Of a stretch of 64,000 nucleotides of DNA, positions 1 through 11,837 are shown one piece after another. Location: positions 211,024,997 through 211,088,996 of the forward strand of contig NC_081406.1 in the NCBI RefSeq assembly GCF_030272615.1. The letters run 5' to 3'. Made by a program: the position numbers and the translations under genes. The notes beneath the pieces were generated by a model. It was not told where the DNA came from, searched no databases, and saw only the letters and a list, made by a program, of their open reading frames with translations. The DNA comes from Cryptomeria japonica (taxonomy: Eukaryota; Streptophyta; Pinopsida; Cupressales; Cupressaceae). The stretch's first letter is position 1. Each line of letters opens with the position of its first letter.

Positions 1-502
1 TAGGTAACTTGGAATGGTGACACCTTGTTTCAAGGACCCACTCATTATTGATGAGCATCATACATGCATTTGATCCTTTCTCAAACATAGCTTGGGTGTC
101 CTGCTTAGTTCTTGCTTGCATGCTTTGGTCGCTGGGAATACCAAACACCTCTCTTATTGACTCCTCGGCAAAGTATGCAAGCACCAACCCCTTAGGTGTT
201 CATATTGTTCTTGATTGTGGAATATAGTGCCTTGCATACTCAACCATGAGATCGTTGCATTGTATTGATGGTGGGAAGCCAACTATATGGTAGATTCCAC
301 TCTTCATTATGTTGTCTGCTAAGGGAGAGGGTAGTTGGTTCTTCGTTCCATACATTCTTTGTTCCATCCTCTTCCTATCTAGGTACTCCATGTTAGTTTC
401 TCCAACTTTCTTCCACTTGGAAGATATCTACGACTCCGAATAGTATCCTTCAAGCACATTCTTTAGTTGAGTCTTCCTTGCAACTATCCCTCCCTTTGAC
501 AT
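1..502 (-). pseudogene. Unrecognised coding remnant, truncated by the window edge
   Basis: One reading frame runs from an ATG at 502 leftward to the window edge. It is broken by only two stops, a TAG near 430 and a TGA at about 200. The longest open piece contains MEYLDRKRMEQRMYG and YARHYIPQSR; after the second stop the same frame continues as GLVLAYFAEESIREVFGIPS. Such a long frame with so few stops in otherwise AT-rich DNA suggests a decayed protein gene, most likely of a transposable element. I do not recognise the family. The tone (charged, helical, a 'VFGIP' motif) resembles the unknown ORFs at 4545-6107 and 14935-16600, but I cannot show homology by eye. Confidence 0.35.
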
Positions 503-1076
503 GGTACTTGTATGAAGCTAGAAGTCAATAAATTTATAAAAATAACTTTAACAATTAATTTTTCAGACTTGTCTTAAGTTTTGATTTGTAAATGATTTTC
601 AGAATATGAGCTTTATAAAATTAGAAATTCAAAGTTATGAAAGATAATTCTAAAAATACAAATGATTGGATCAAAATCTAGAAATTTCACCCTTAGGAAA
701 CCTAATTTTCAGACTTAGGATATATTTGATTTTAATGTGTACGTTTGAAAAAATCCCTTCAAAGCTTAGAAAATGAATGATATTGCAACCCAATTCGTTA
801 TCTTAGGTCTGATTTTTTAGTACAAAGGTTTGAAATATCTCTGAAAATCGTGTTTTATTAGCTGGAAATCATCCCCTTCATGACACGATTCATGTAGTTG
901 ATGCAATTTGTATTCACTTGATTTGAAATGGTGTGTTTTCAATTTGAGATGATGGCTAGTAATGGTGGTCTCAGTTAGCAATGATGCCCCTGATAATGTT
1001 GCAAATACCTCCAATGGTGGTGCTATCAATGCATTAGGCAAAAACCACACCTCTTCCTCCTTAGGTGATTCCAATT
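503..1076. other. AT-rich spacer without recognisable gene
   Basis: The stretch is AT-rich and noncoding in appearance. A short minus-strand frame at 817-1074 has no recognisable motif. It ends at the left target-site copy (CAATT, 1072-1076) of solo LTR F. Confidence 0.5.
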
Positions 1077-1611
1077 TGTTGGCATTGTGTTGTCATTGAT
1101 GTCAACCGGTATAGGATGGCAATCGGTGTGGGAGATTGATGAGCAGTGTTGTCATTGATGCATACTGGAAATGGTGCATTGATGTCAACTAGCATAGTAG
1201 GTCACCAATAAGGAAGAGAATGTCATCTAGCATAATGATCATTGGAGTCACTAGTACAGAAGTTAGTGTTGGCTTGTGTTGAAGACATAAGGACTGGAGA
1301 TCGGTATTGGATAACAACTGGTAAGTGATATGTTGGCAGTGCATTGTTGCCAACCGGCAAGTGAGCAAGTAGGGTGAGCTAATGAAGAAGTGGCAACCGG
1401 TATGCTGTTAGATGTTTGGATGTGAAACAATAGGACTCCCACCGAATAAAGATGTAGTAACCAAATGATGAGAAGACTCACAGAGAGTGTGCCCAACTGG
1501 ATCATATGTGTCTGTTTGAAGTTATACCTACTCAAACAGGGAAGCCATATTGGTGAAATGTCGGATGTAGATGACAAGGATCCACTCCTACCGGTAAGTA
1601 GAGCTTATCTC

Positions 1612-2527
1612 TGTTGGAATCCAATAACACTGAGAGGGGGGGTGAATCAATGTTATACCGGAATATTCAATTTTAACCTTATTAAAACATGCATACACCA
1701 ACCGTATACCGATAAATACATGATTGAAATAAGTAAAGCAACCAATAAGCCAATCACAAAAATGAGAACCATAACACACAAAATTATACGTAGAAAACCT
1801 CAAAGAGGAAAAACCACAGTGGGATTTGTGACCCACAATATCAATCCACTGACCATATGAAGAGATATTACAAAATATAAGGGGCTTGCACTTGCAGGAA
1901 GACTTGCAACCTAGAGCACATTGCTCAATCACAAAAGGGGCCTCACTGACTACATATAAATCCAGACTACAATATGGAGAAGTGTTGAATTGCAAAAGAT
2001 AGCATCTTCTATGCCATAATATAGTTCCGGTTAAGCTCTGTCTGTTATGGTCTGAAACCCTAACCCTTACAAAAACATCCTCACATACAGTCTCTTTGAT
2101 ATATTTCACATCATATCACATCCACATCTCCATTACATTTTCATTACCATGATGATATCAAAAAGATCTAATCCAACAGACCTATATACCCTATACAACT
2201 TATCATGCCTTATGTCGACTTACAAAGATTTTACAATATCAAATTACATGTCGACTAGATAACATAAATACATGAATATAAAAAACAATTGCCAATGCCA
2301 GATCCAAGAGATGTCGGCCTCCAATACTGATAACAATATTCTAAACCATGTCGGCCTGCATTGCCGGTAACCAAAGAAATCCTTCTATCAGGTGTTGGTG
2401 CCAGTGTAGTGTTTGTGAAGTACCTTCTGGTACACAACTGAATCAAAACATGAAGCCAGAACAAGATACCATGTTGCCATCAATGACAACATAGTGAAAC
2501 CAACCAATTGAGTGTCAATTACCAACA
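1612..2527 (-). repeat. 3' LTR of element A
   Basis: 916 bp, TGTTGG at 1612 and CCAACA at 2522-2527. It aligns along its length with 7504-8316. It keeps a 134-bp stretch (1868-2001) absent from the other LTR. The shared GTGG-T5-CCT...GGTTTTC-type hairpin lies at about 1789-1818 (minus strand). Confidence 0.85.
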
Positions 2528-2539
2528 ATCTCCCCCTTT
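2528..2539 (-). promoter_or_regulatory. Polypurine tract of element A
   Basis: On the minus strand this reads AAAGGGGGAGAT and abuts the 3' LTR, the expected site of plus-strand DNA priming in reverse transcription. Similar purine tracts follow at about 2603-2613, 2661-2671 and 2707-2718, so there is a cluster rather than a single tract. Confidence 0.85.
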
Positions 2540-2793
2540 GGCATTGATGGCAACACTCATGTGAAAAATGATCAAGGTTTCATTTGTCGGTTTCATCCTG
2601 CCTGCTCCCCCTAAGTTGAATATTCATCAATGCAAAATACTCCATACTCCATGTCTCCATATCTCCCCCTAATGTATACAACTCCTTTCTTTTTCACATC
2701 TATATCACTCCCCCTTTGACATCAATGCCATCAAAAGTTCTAAAAAGAATGTCAAAGATCCAAAAATTGTACAATGAATATCCCAATAATATC

Positions 2794-5700
2794 TTACCAG
2801 AGCTTAACAAACTTGAATTTTTTTGAATAAGCCTTCTCCAATAGCTTAAGATAAGTATTCCAACCAGTTTTGAAAGTGCTGGAAATCGGTACAAGTCCAT
2901 TTAGTATATGTGCAAATGACTCTTTCTCACTTATCTCTGCCGGTGTGGGCTTTCCAACCATATCCATACACTCCTTCTTATGTACACTGAATGAATCCAA
3001 TCGGGGACTCACCAAGCCTCTCAGACTTTTGGATCTTCTTATGATTTTGTCTTTTTCTTTCTCAAGAACAAAAATTTGGGCTTCCAAAATCAAAATTTGA
3101 CCATCAATGGATGTAGTTAATGAAGTTAATCCATCAAAAGATTTAGCTATACTTGCAATTTTCTCCCAAAGTTCCTTTATCTTCTTATCCACATTAACTG
3201 TAAGTATATTTGTGTTACAACATACTCTATAAATATTTGTACATTGTTTCAATGAATTATCTATTAGTTTCAGCTTTTCATCAATCTTCTTCTTCTCAGA
3301 TTCAATCACTTGATCAAATGCATCTCTTTTAGCTTGTGTGAACCTCTCCAGTGCTTGCCTTTTTGAAATCTGCTACATGGATTGAAAATCCTTTGAAATG
3401 TGCTCAGTAATTGTCTTCAGCTTGCTGGATGGGCTCTCTTTCCTATCGATCTTGCAATCCAAGACTAGTCTATGTAAAACAGTGTAGACTGATCAAGAAT
3501 CCCTTTGTCTGTGGATCCCTCCTTCATTAATTTGTGTGCAACCATCATCATGAGTTCAGTAGGATTCATCTTGGTTATGTTTTTCTTTACAACCTGCGAG
3601 GTGTCAATTGACAACAATGATGGACCTACTACCGGTTTCCTGCCGGATTCCCCTTTCTTCTCCTCTGATGATTTATCCTTTATAGCTTCGTCACTTGCAT
3701 CAGTGGCTTCACCACTTGGTGCAGTCTTTGTAACTATCGGTTCTCCTGTAGGAACTATAACCTCAACCTGTACATTTGTATCCGAAGGACTGTCATCCTC
3801 AACATTAGTATCATGTACATTATCAACCTTTTTAGTCTCTATATTAGTCAATATATCAACATTTGTCTATACACTTGTATCTACCGGGGGCTTAATTTCC
3901 AGTATCTTAATGTTTTTCAAAATTGAGGGTGAAGTACCCATAATACGCTTTCGTTTTCCTTCAACCGGGGCATCTGCAGTGTCTGTCTTTGATTCCGATG
4001 AAGTAAAGAAACCTCTATTCTCTCCTAAGAAATTAACCCATGCCTTGTGGGTCTCCTTTATTATCTCATTTACCCTTCCTAGCATTAGACTGGTTATTCT
4101 ATGTTTGCTGTTAAAGACTTTTCTATATGCCACGTCAAGTGTCCTATCCATTTCTTCTGGAGTAATAGAAACACAAATAGATAACAATTCTTGAATTTTT
4201 ATGTGTTTGTCTTCTTGCATTGTTGATAGTCTCCTAGCATCTAACATATCATACAATTCTGTCGGTATTTGATCTTCAATTTCTATCAAGGATTTCATCT
4301 AAACATCCAAATATAACAATATTGCTTCCTCTACCTCTCTTTGTTCATCATTCTCTAAATGTTCATAATAAAACTGTACATTCTTTAACTTGCCATCCTT
4401 AGTTATTTCATCTACTAATTCTACACAAGTTTTTCATGGAATGATAGTTACATTTTCAGATTGAATAGCCGCATCAATGTCATTATTTTTCTTCCTTCTT
4501 GCAGTACCGGATGGGACTAAAGGTGTTGCTTTTGGTGCTTTCTTCTATGCCGATATTTTGAATGTAACTTTCCTAACCGGTTGCTTTTTAGCCTCTACCT
4601 TTGTTTCCTTTGTTTTCTTCCTTACAACCCTTTTGAATGCCAGAGGTGTGTCATCCTCAGATTTAGACTCAGCTGTGATAGATTCAATGAACACTTCTAG
4701 TTCTTTCCTCTTCCTACCTTTCTCCAAGACAACATCAATTAATGCTTTGATGTCTTGTGAAACTTTCTCAACAAATTTGCTTGCTTTTCCTTCCTGCTTC
4801 TCTCTCTTCTTCAGGTTGAACTTTGTTTCAACCTCTTGTGTTTTTTGTTTAGCAGTACCATAGGGATTCTCTGCCTCATCAACAAGTGCATCAATCAACA
4901 TTTTTGAATAAGCCTCAAGGATCTGTGCATCAACTTCATAGCCCATTTCCTCAATCCAAATCTTCCGAGGCTTAACCACTTCCATAAGTGTTTCATCTTT
5001 CTTCACCATGAAGCATATGTCAGTTGAGTATTTCTCAACAATATGCTTAGGAACCCTTTCCCTAGATTTCATAGACTTATGGAATCCCTTAAAATATCCC
5101 CATACTTTATCATCCCTCTGACTCCCTAAAGTAGCAATTGACTGTTTCAATTTTCTCCCTACCGGGATATCAAATGCCCATTGTCTCTTCCCAAAACCGG
5201 GAGTGTCATTCATGAAAAATAACATTAAGCAGACAATCAAGTTTCCATACCAGAAAGTCCCTTTCTTTTCACCTTTAATCTTTCCTAGTTTTATTAATAA
5301 CTCATCTAACATCCAACTGCATAGATCCAATTTCTCATTTTCTCTCATCATTTTGTAAGCTACAAAAATGCAAGAGCTAGAAACATAATTCAGTCGATTT
5401 GATTGAGTTACCTTATAACCGATGATCATGCTACCAAATCTGATGTCTGTGTCAGTAATATTGCTTATTCTCATAGATCTCTCGTCAGATGTTGCCCTGG
5501 TGATTTTGTTGACATAATCATTCGAAACCTTCTTATCTGGACGTTGCCCAACCTGTGGTAAACTAGTGATTGCCCCGATGGCTTCCTTGGTAATCTTGTA
5601 AGGTCTATCCAACCAGATAAACTCTCCATGTACTCTTCTTAAAGCATACCTAATTATTTCATCTTCGAATTCCGAAATGTCCAGAATGTCGGTAAACCCT

Positions 5701-6107
5701 AAGTCTTCAATGTGCTTGTATGTTGGTTTGACCTTTCCAGAATCTCCCATAAGCTCGCTCATGTATATGCTCTTTATATCAGATGTCCCCAAATCCTCAA
5801 TGTGATAATGTATGTATGCTCTAACATCTTTGACATAAACAACTCCCTTTGGAACATAGGAAAATGCTCCAACCGAATCTTCTAGGGTAGCCACATGTGG
5901 ATACCGCTTGAAAATTGGCCTGGGGCGGTCCTTGACCTCTACTACAGTTGGATTTGCAATGAAGGTAGGAATAGATGATGATCTCGCTTCCATGATTAAA
6001 GATAAGTACTTGATGATCGCTTCCGGTGAAACCCTTAACAAATTCTTCCAGTCGTTGGTGAAATCGCTTAAGAAGAAATCTGATAGCGCTGAATAGCCTT
6101 TGATCAC
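2794..6107 (-). pseudogene. ORF2 of element A, large protein of unknown function
   Basis: One frame from ATG 6107 is open to 4545 (520 aa). It continues in the same frame with a few stops through 4298-3867 and 3851-3465, then shifts frame for the last open piece, 3309-2794. Full length would be about 1,100 residues. Visible parts: an N-terminal globular region (about residues 1-400) with motifs such as RRVHGEFIWLD, ITKEAIGAIT, MIIGYKV and AYKMMREN; a charged Lys/Glu-rich middle; an acidic, Ser/Thr-rich linker; and a helical C-terminal segment ending WNTYLKLLEKAYSKK. The protein of element B (21663-24805) matches it region by region (VHGE, TKEDIQAIT, MVIGYE, AYKMIAEN). It is not pol: no DTG, DDE or YxDD motif. 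Function unknown; conservation in two elements suggests it once mattered to the element. Confidence 0.75.
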
Positions 6108-6465
6108 TCTTTATCGCTCTTTATCGCTGTAAATTGCTCTGGATGCAAGGTGATAAAAAATGAAGTGAATTCGACCTTATATATTCCAAGAAAAACCCTA
6201 ATCTTTCATTGACATAAATGACTTCTAGTGAAAGATATTGGATCTCGAACATGACATATCCATGCTGGATAAGCATCTCCAATGTCTGGAACATCTTCCA
6301 GAACCTTTTCTCGGGGCATATGCAACAACTTCATGAATTTTTCCTACCCCTAAGGCATCTGCCTCAGTTACCGGATGAGCTACCTGCCGGTGGAGGAGCA
6401 ACCTCCTCTGTCGAATAAGTAACTGGTGCATTCCCATCTGCTGATTGTTCTTCAGTCTTCTTGAC

Positions 6466-7435
6466 CTATATCTGAGTATGATCTTGCTGGATTTCACTAA
6501 CCTGTTCTTTCCCTTTCTCATTTGATCCTCCATTACCAACTGGTGGATTTCTGCTTTTACAAAATTTAGCAATATTTTCAACCTCATCACATGCATAACA
6601 TGTAACATTGTTCTTTTGAATTGCTTTGCTAAAATCGGTATAATTGCTTGACCTGCACTGATTAGCCATATGTCCAAACTTTCCACATGCATAGCATTTA
6701 ACATTCATTTTGCAATCTTCTGTCTTATGACCATACTCATTACATTTAGGGTTTTGATTTGCTCCGTTTCTACATTGCCTAGCCATGTGACCAAATCTAT
6801 TGCAAACAAAACATCTACCATTAAATTTATAAGCATTAAATTGTCTTACCAATGCCTTATGGTTTTGATCTTCATTAGCAGTACTGGAACTCTGTCCTTG
6901 CTCAAATCCAAGTCCACTGGAACAACTCATCTAGCTGTGCTGAACTAATCTTGAATTTCTCTTTGTACTCACTTGCAGTAGTTAGATCTTCTCTCAGAAT
7001 TATCATTTGTCTCTCAAGCTCTTGCTCATTACTCTGGGATTGCACTAAACCAATTCTCAACATATCATTCTCATGAACCAACCTACCACATTTTTCAAAT
7101 TTGTTCTTCAGGGATTCAACAAGATTTTCTTCCTTTTTCTTCCCGTCCTCAATCTCCTTAGAAATTCTCATAGTTATAGCTTGCATTTCATTTCTCATAA
7201 CCATGTTCTCCCGACTCAATTTCTGACATTGTTCCTTAAGTGCATCTTTCTCTTCATCATCTCGATTTTGCAAAAGTTCCTTCCTCCTAGCTTGAATAGA
7301 TGATAGCCTCTCCTATAGGACAAGAATGAATTCTTTAGCAGAATTCAATTCATCTTGTAGCTTTAAATTCTTCAACCTTTCAACATCATAATATTCAAGT
7401 GCCATCTCAAGTTGCTTCTCCAAGCCCATGTCCAT
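6466..7435 (-). pseudogene. gag: Gag of element A, coiled coil plus zinc knuckles
   Basis: ATG at 7435 lies about 50 bp inside the PBS. The N-terminal two thirds are a long heptad-rich coiled coil (e.g. ELERQMIILREDL). A stop near residue 40 and a frameshift around 6905-6930 break the frame. The C-terminal part carries four tandem CCHC-type knuckles: CFVCNRFGHMARQC is intact, CNEYGHKTEDC lacks its first Cys, CYACGKFGHMANQC is intact, and CYACDEVENIAKFC lacks the Gly-His. CCHC knuckles of this type bind RNA in Copia Gag. Followed by ORF2 with no pol between. Confidence 0.8.
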
Positions 7436-7488
7436 GGATTCTGGATTCAGGATCTTCCTCAGGCTATTAAACTTCCTCTGAGGCACAA

Positions 7489-7501
7489 GGCTCTAATACG
7501 A
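7489..7501 (-). promoter_or_regulatory. Primer binding site of element A
   Basis: The minus strand reads TCGTATTAGAGCC, two mismatches from TGGTATCAGAGCC, the usual plant initiator-tRNA-Met primer site. It lies 2 nt inside the 5' LTR (7504). Confidence 0.75.
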
Positions 7502-7503
7502 AT

Positions 7504-8316
7504 TGTTGGAATCCAATAACACTGAGAGAGGGGGGGGGGGTGAATCAGTGTTATAACAAAATATTCAATTTTAACCTTATTAAAACATGTATACACCATC
7601 CAATATAACAATACATACATAATTGAAAGAAGTAAATCAACTAATAAGCCAATCACAAAAATGAGAACCATAACACACAAAATTATATGTGGAAAACCTC
7701 AAAGAGGAAAAACCACGGTGGGATTTGTAACCCACAATATCAATCCACTAGCCATATGAAGAGATAGCATCTTCTATGCCAGAATACAGTTCCTGTTAAG
7801 CTTTGTCTGTTCCAGTTTGAAACCCTAAACCCTTTACCAGAATAACCCTTACAAAAATATCCTCACATACATGGTCTCTCTGATATATTTCGCATCATAT
7901 CACATCCACATCTCCATTACATTTTCATTACCATGATGATATCAAAATGTTCTAATCCAACTGACCTATATACCCTATACAACTTATCATGCCTTATGTC
8001 GGATTACAAAGATTATTACAATATCAAATTACATGTCAGCTAGATAACATAAATACATGAATATAAAAAACAATTGCTGATGCCAGATCCAAGAGATGTC
8101 AGCCTCCAATACCGATAACCATATTCTAAACCATGCCGGCCTGCATTGCCGGTAACCAAAGAAATCCTTCTATCCTGTCGATGTCGGTGCCAGTGTAGTA
8201 TTTGTGAAGTGCTTGCCGGTACACAACTGAATCAAAACATGAAGCCGAAACACAATACCATGTTGCCATCAATGACAACATAGTGAAACCAACCAATTGA
8301 GTGTCAATTGCCAACA
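7504..8316 (-). repeat. 5' LTR of element A
   Basis: 813 bp with the same ends as 1612-2527. It is shorter mainly because of a 134-bp deletion between short AGATA repeats (equivalent to 1868-2001). Many scattered substitutions relative to the other LTR suggest an old insertion. Confidence 0.85.
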
Positions 8317-10111
8317 ATCTCCCATTATGCATAGAATGCATCATAGTCCTTCGAGATAAGACAAAAGAGTAGAAGGCAGGTGATTGAAGACTCACATTGG
8401 ATGAATCGGTGAAACACAAAGATGTCTCAGGTGCATGAAATCAGAGATATGCACCAGATCAGCTAGGGTTAGCTTGTTGTGCCACCGAGACAAAGAAGGA
8501 AGAGTAAAGAAGGGATGGGTTTGTCACTTTGACAAACCGGCTAAGATGATGTCTGGGCTGATGAAGTTGAAGGCGAGGTTGAGAAGTTGCAGACAGAGAG
8601 AGCAACTGGATTGCAGATGCTGACAGATGGAGACTATTGAAGGTTGATGACATGGTGTCATCAAGGTGGTTATCGGTAAGCATGTCCACCAGTGAGCGAG
8701 AAAAAGTGTAGGTATGATGGTTATCGGTTACGGTAGAACCGGTCGCGTAAGAGAACTGGTAGGTATGAACCTGGTTGTGTGGTTGGTCAGTGATCTTTTC
8801 TAAACCGACTTAGATGGCTTAGTAGAGACGGATGCTGACAGAGATGCCACGTGGAGTCCAAGTGTCAAACCAATGGATTGTGCATTGTTGATGAGGTAGG
8901 TGGTGACTGGTCGACATTAATGTGGATAGTGTGAATCACAGATAAGTTGCAGAAGGATGCGGCTCGAGACAGGGGTTGATCTAGGTAGGTGAAGCTAACC
9001 GCATGATCGCTTCATGGTGATTGACAAGTGCATACCGACAAAGGTGTTGTGTTTGCCAAATATGGAAAATGTGTTCTGAACACAACAAGATTGGCAGAGT
9101 TTGATTGATCTGTTGCAGGTGGTTGATCTCTGGAAAGAGATATGATTGGATTTGGTTTGCCTCGAGGTCGATGAAGGAACCCTAGCGCACTAGAAGTTTG
9201 AATGTCGTTTTGGTGGGAATGCACAAGATAAACATTTAGATCGAAGACTAGATTGCTTGCTGTTGCACAGGAGAGTGATGTTGGTAAAGTGAGAGCAATC
9301 CAAGTGTTAACCAGTCAGAGAGTCCATTGACAATCACATAGGAGACTGTGTGATTGAGTGAGAACCGGCTAGAGGAGTTCAACCGGCAAGGGTAAGGTAA
9401 TCGATAGACTGTCTTTGAGTCTGACAGTGGTGTGAACCGGTGGTGGTAGGACCAACAGAGAAGAGGTAGAGAAGATCAAAGAAGAGTGAGAATCTAATCT
9501 GTGAAGAACTGACAAGCTGAGAACTGGTAGTGATTAGAGAGCTAAGAATCGACAGAGTGAAGAAGACCAGTGGTGTTTAGTAGCAATATGTTAGAACAGT
9601 TAGAGAACTGACAAAGAGTAGAGTACCGATAGAGAAAAGGTAGAGGCTGAACCGATAAGGTTGCAACAAAGAAGAAAGATTGCAAAGGTTACAAAACTCA
9701 TTTGTAACCGAGAGATTAACTTTTGTGCTTAATATATGATATTGTAATCATTGAGTTGGAGCTCGGTGCGGGGGTTGGTGCTCCTTGGGTTGGTGCCCTA
9801 AAGTAGGGGTGGTGCTCCTTGGGTTGGTGCCCTAAATGTTGTAACCAATGTTTCATTGTGAGGCTGGATTGGAGCAGTATACTCCAACAACATTTCTCAC
9901 CGAGGTTTTTCCCATGTGGGTTTTTCTCATACATCCAGTGTTATGTGGTGTTCCTTTTGTGTGTGGTTGCATTTGTGTCATCCTCCTATCTAACTAGTAT
10001 GTTTGCTTTATGTTAGTTCTACTAACCAGTATACATGCATAGGATAGAAAAGGGTAAAGTTTGGAAATCACTGATTCACTCCCCCCTCTCAGTGGCATCT
10101 TGTGCTCAACA

Positions 10112-10248
10112 CAATCCTCCTTTCCTTCTAGCTCACTTGAAGTCAAATTAGTGACTTAAAGATAAAATATTGCTTGTTGGCTTGTGTTTTTATTCAACAT
10201 TTCACCTTTTACTTTCACCACACAATGATTTTGGATAAATAACATGCT
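10112..10248. other. Host flank of solo LTR F
   Basis: A short AT-rich spacer. It begins with the right TSD copy CAATC and leads into the motif array. No gene is visible. Confidence 0.5.
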
Positions 10249-11330
10249 AACCCAGCAAGGTGGAAAATCACTATGCATTGGGACAATTAAATTCAACCTA
10301 ATTTCCCCTTAATTTCATCCACCAAATGGAATGGTGGAAAATCATACTTCATAGGGACTGATTTTCCATTCAAATCATATTCATTTTGCATTAAAAAAAC
10401 TCCTTTAATCTTGTAAGGAGGAAAATCGAAGGCCATTGGGATTTTATTTTCACCATAAATTCACTTTTCGTTGCATATTTCCTCTTAAGTGGAAATCCTT
10501 TAGTCATCGGGACTGATTGTCCTTAAAAATGTCATGTTATTTTGATCTCCATCCCCTTGGTGGAAAAACATGGCTCATCTAGACATTTAAATTTGTTCAA
10601 ATCTAGGCAAATTATCCTCAAGTGGAAAATCGATCTCCATCGGGACTCAATATTCATGTTGTTTTTGCATCATCTTGATCATTTCCCCTTCAAGTGGAAA
10701 ATCAATCCTCATTAGGACACTCAATTTCCACCTTACCTCAATCATTCTTCCTTCAAGTGGAAAAACGTGGGTCATTGGGACTCCTTTTCCTTATACATTT
10801 TCACCTTTGTGAACCCAATGGAAAAATGACTTCCATAGGGGCTCATCTTGTGCTTTGTTTTGTCTTGAATGGAAGTTATCTAGTCATTGGGAATTTCCAC
10901 AATATCACTTGTAAACTTAGTCCTGGAGTGGAAAAATGACCTCCATCAAGACTTTCATGATCCTTGACATTAAATTGACACCTTCATGCTCAAAATGGAG
11001 TGGAAAAATGACCTCCATTGGGACTTTCTTGATTTTTACTTATTGATTTCTTAGTGGAGAAACGCCTTTCGTTAGGACTTCAATATTATGACTTCACTGC
11101 TTAGTGGAAAAACATCCCTCATCAGGACTTATCTGATTTTCATGCTTTTAAAGTCCAAACTTACCCAATTTCATCAATTTATGCGTTGGAAATTCTATTT
11201 CCATTGGGACTTTACAAATTTTCCCAAGTTTTCAAGGATGGGAAATTGAATTCCATTGGGACTTTGTGCATTTTGGGTTCATTTCACCTCCTAGGAGTGT
11301 AAAACAACTCCTATAGAGACTTTTAACATT
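10249..11330 (+). repeat. Irregular array of about 17 TGGAAAA...CCATTGGGACT motifs
   Basis: A roughly 27-bp motif, consensus AGTGGAAAAT-N7-TCCATTGGGACTTT, recurs with TGG at about 10261, 10335, 10418, 10490, 10561, 10623, 10695, 10758, 10819, 10870, 10929, 11001, 11055, 11105, 11187, 11239 and 11298. Spacing varies from 50 to 83 bp, and the sequence between motifs is mostly unrelated. It is not a head-to-tail satellite but a conserved word in changing context. No reading frame spans it. Its function is unknown. Confidence 0.75.
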
Positions 11331-11837
11331 TTCACACAAAATTCACCCCAATTTGCAATATTTTCATCATTTTTCACTCAAATTATAAGGCAAGTTGTAA
11401 CTTCAACACTTAGAAAAAAATAAATTGCTAGGCTAAAGCAATTTGACACTTAGGATCATTTTAAACAAATTAAATAACCTTTCAACATTTTGATCCTATT
11501 GACTAAAAAACTTAAATATTTACCATTATTTGCATCGTGAAGACCCGAGAACATGACCATATCTAAGAAAGAGACTCAAAAATTTAAGGCTTAAAATTGT
11601 CACTTGATTGCCAAAACCCTAAACTAACAAAACCATAAAGCGGGAAAGAGAGGGTCCCCATTTGCAATGGGGCGATGTGTGAAAAGATCACAACACTACC
11701 CTAGGTTGATTTGTTTCCTTTCCCTTAAAATAGGTCAATATGAATGAATGAAGGAATTTTAATAACATCTATGAGAACTAGTAGTCTAAGGGACCAGTAA
11801 ATAACAAATTAATCCATATTCAGATTCTTTTTTATTC
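11331..11837. other. AT-rich spacer without recognisable gene
   Basis: No coding frame, repeat or element end was recognised here. It lies between the motif array and the 3' end of a LINE. Confidence 0.5.

Larger units (their letters stand above)
1612..8316 (-). mobile_element. LTR element A: Gag plus unknown ORF2, no pol
   Basis: A complete element on the minus strand. The LTRs are 1612-2527 (3') and 7504-8316 (5'), both with TGTTGG...CCAACA ends. Target duplication ATCTC is perfect (1607-1611 and 8317-8321). Inside, in transcription order, are a tRNA-Met-type PBS, a coiled-coil/zinc-knuckle Gag (7435-6466), a large ORF2 of unknown function (6107-2794) and a polypurine tract (2539-2528). 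I see no protease, integrase, RT or RNase H motif anywhere in the 5-kb interior. It is therefore non-autonomous by content, not just by decay. It lies inside solo LTR F, so it inserted later than F. Confidence 0.85.
1077..10111 (+). mobile_element. Solo LTR F, interrupted by element A
   Basis: The sequence starts TGTTGGCATTG at 1077 and ends GTGCTCAACA at 10111. The 5 bp outside are CAATT (1072-1076) and CAATC (10112-10116), a target duplication with one mismatch. Removing element A plus one TSD copy leaves about 2.3 kb. Near its right end (9901-9929) it carries the CGAGG-T5-CCCA...TGGG-T5-C hairpin also present in the LTRs of B, which sets its orientation as plus. No PBS follows 10111 and no coding sequence belongs to it, so I read it as a solo LTR left by LTR-LTR recombination. 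A short duplication of GGTTGGTGCYC units lies at 9775-9837. Confidence 0.65.

Noticed and set aside
1588-2109. Frames on both strands over LTR sequence (1465-2109, 7459-7680, 8126-8419)
   Set aside because: They fall in the LTRs of A or F, are not conserved between the two LTR copies, and lack motifs.
4545-6107. ORF2 of A as an envelope-like protein
   Set aside because: No signal peptide, transmembrane segment or Cys pattern is visible. It is a charged, soluble-looking protein, so no envelope role is claimed.
10249-11330. CRISPR-like appearance (short repeats with unrelated spacers)
   Set aside because: The DNA is eukaryotic, the repeats are degenerate, the spacers vary in length, and there are no cas genes.
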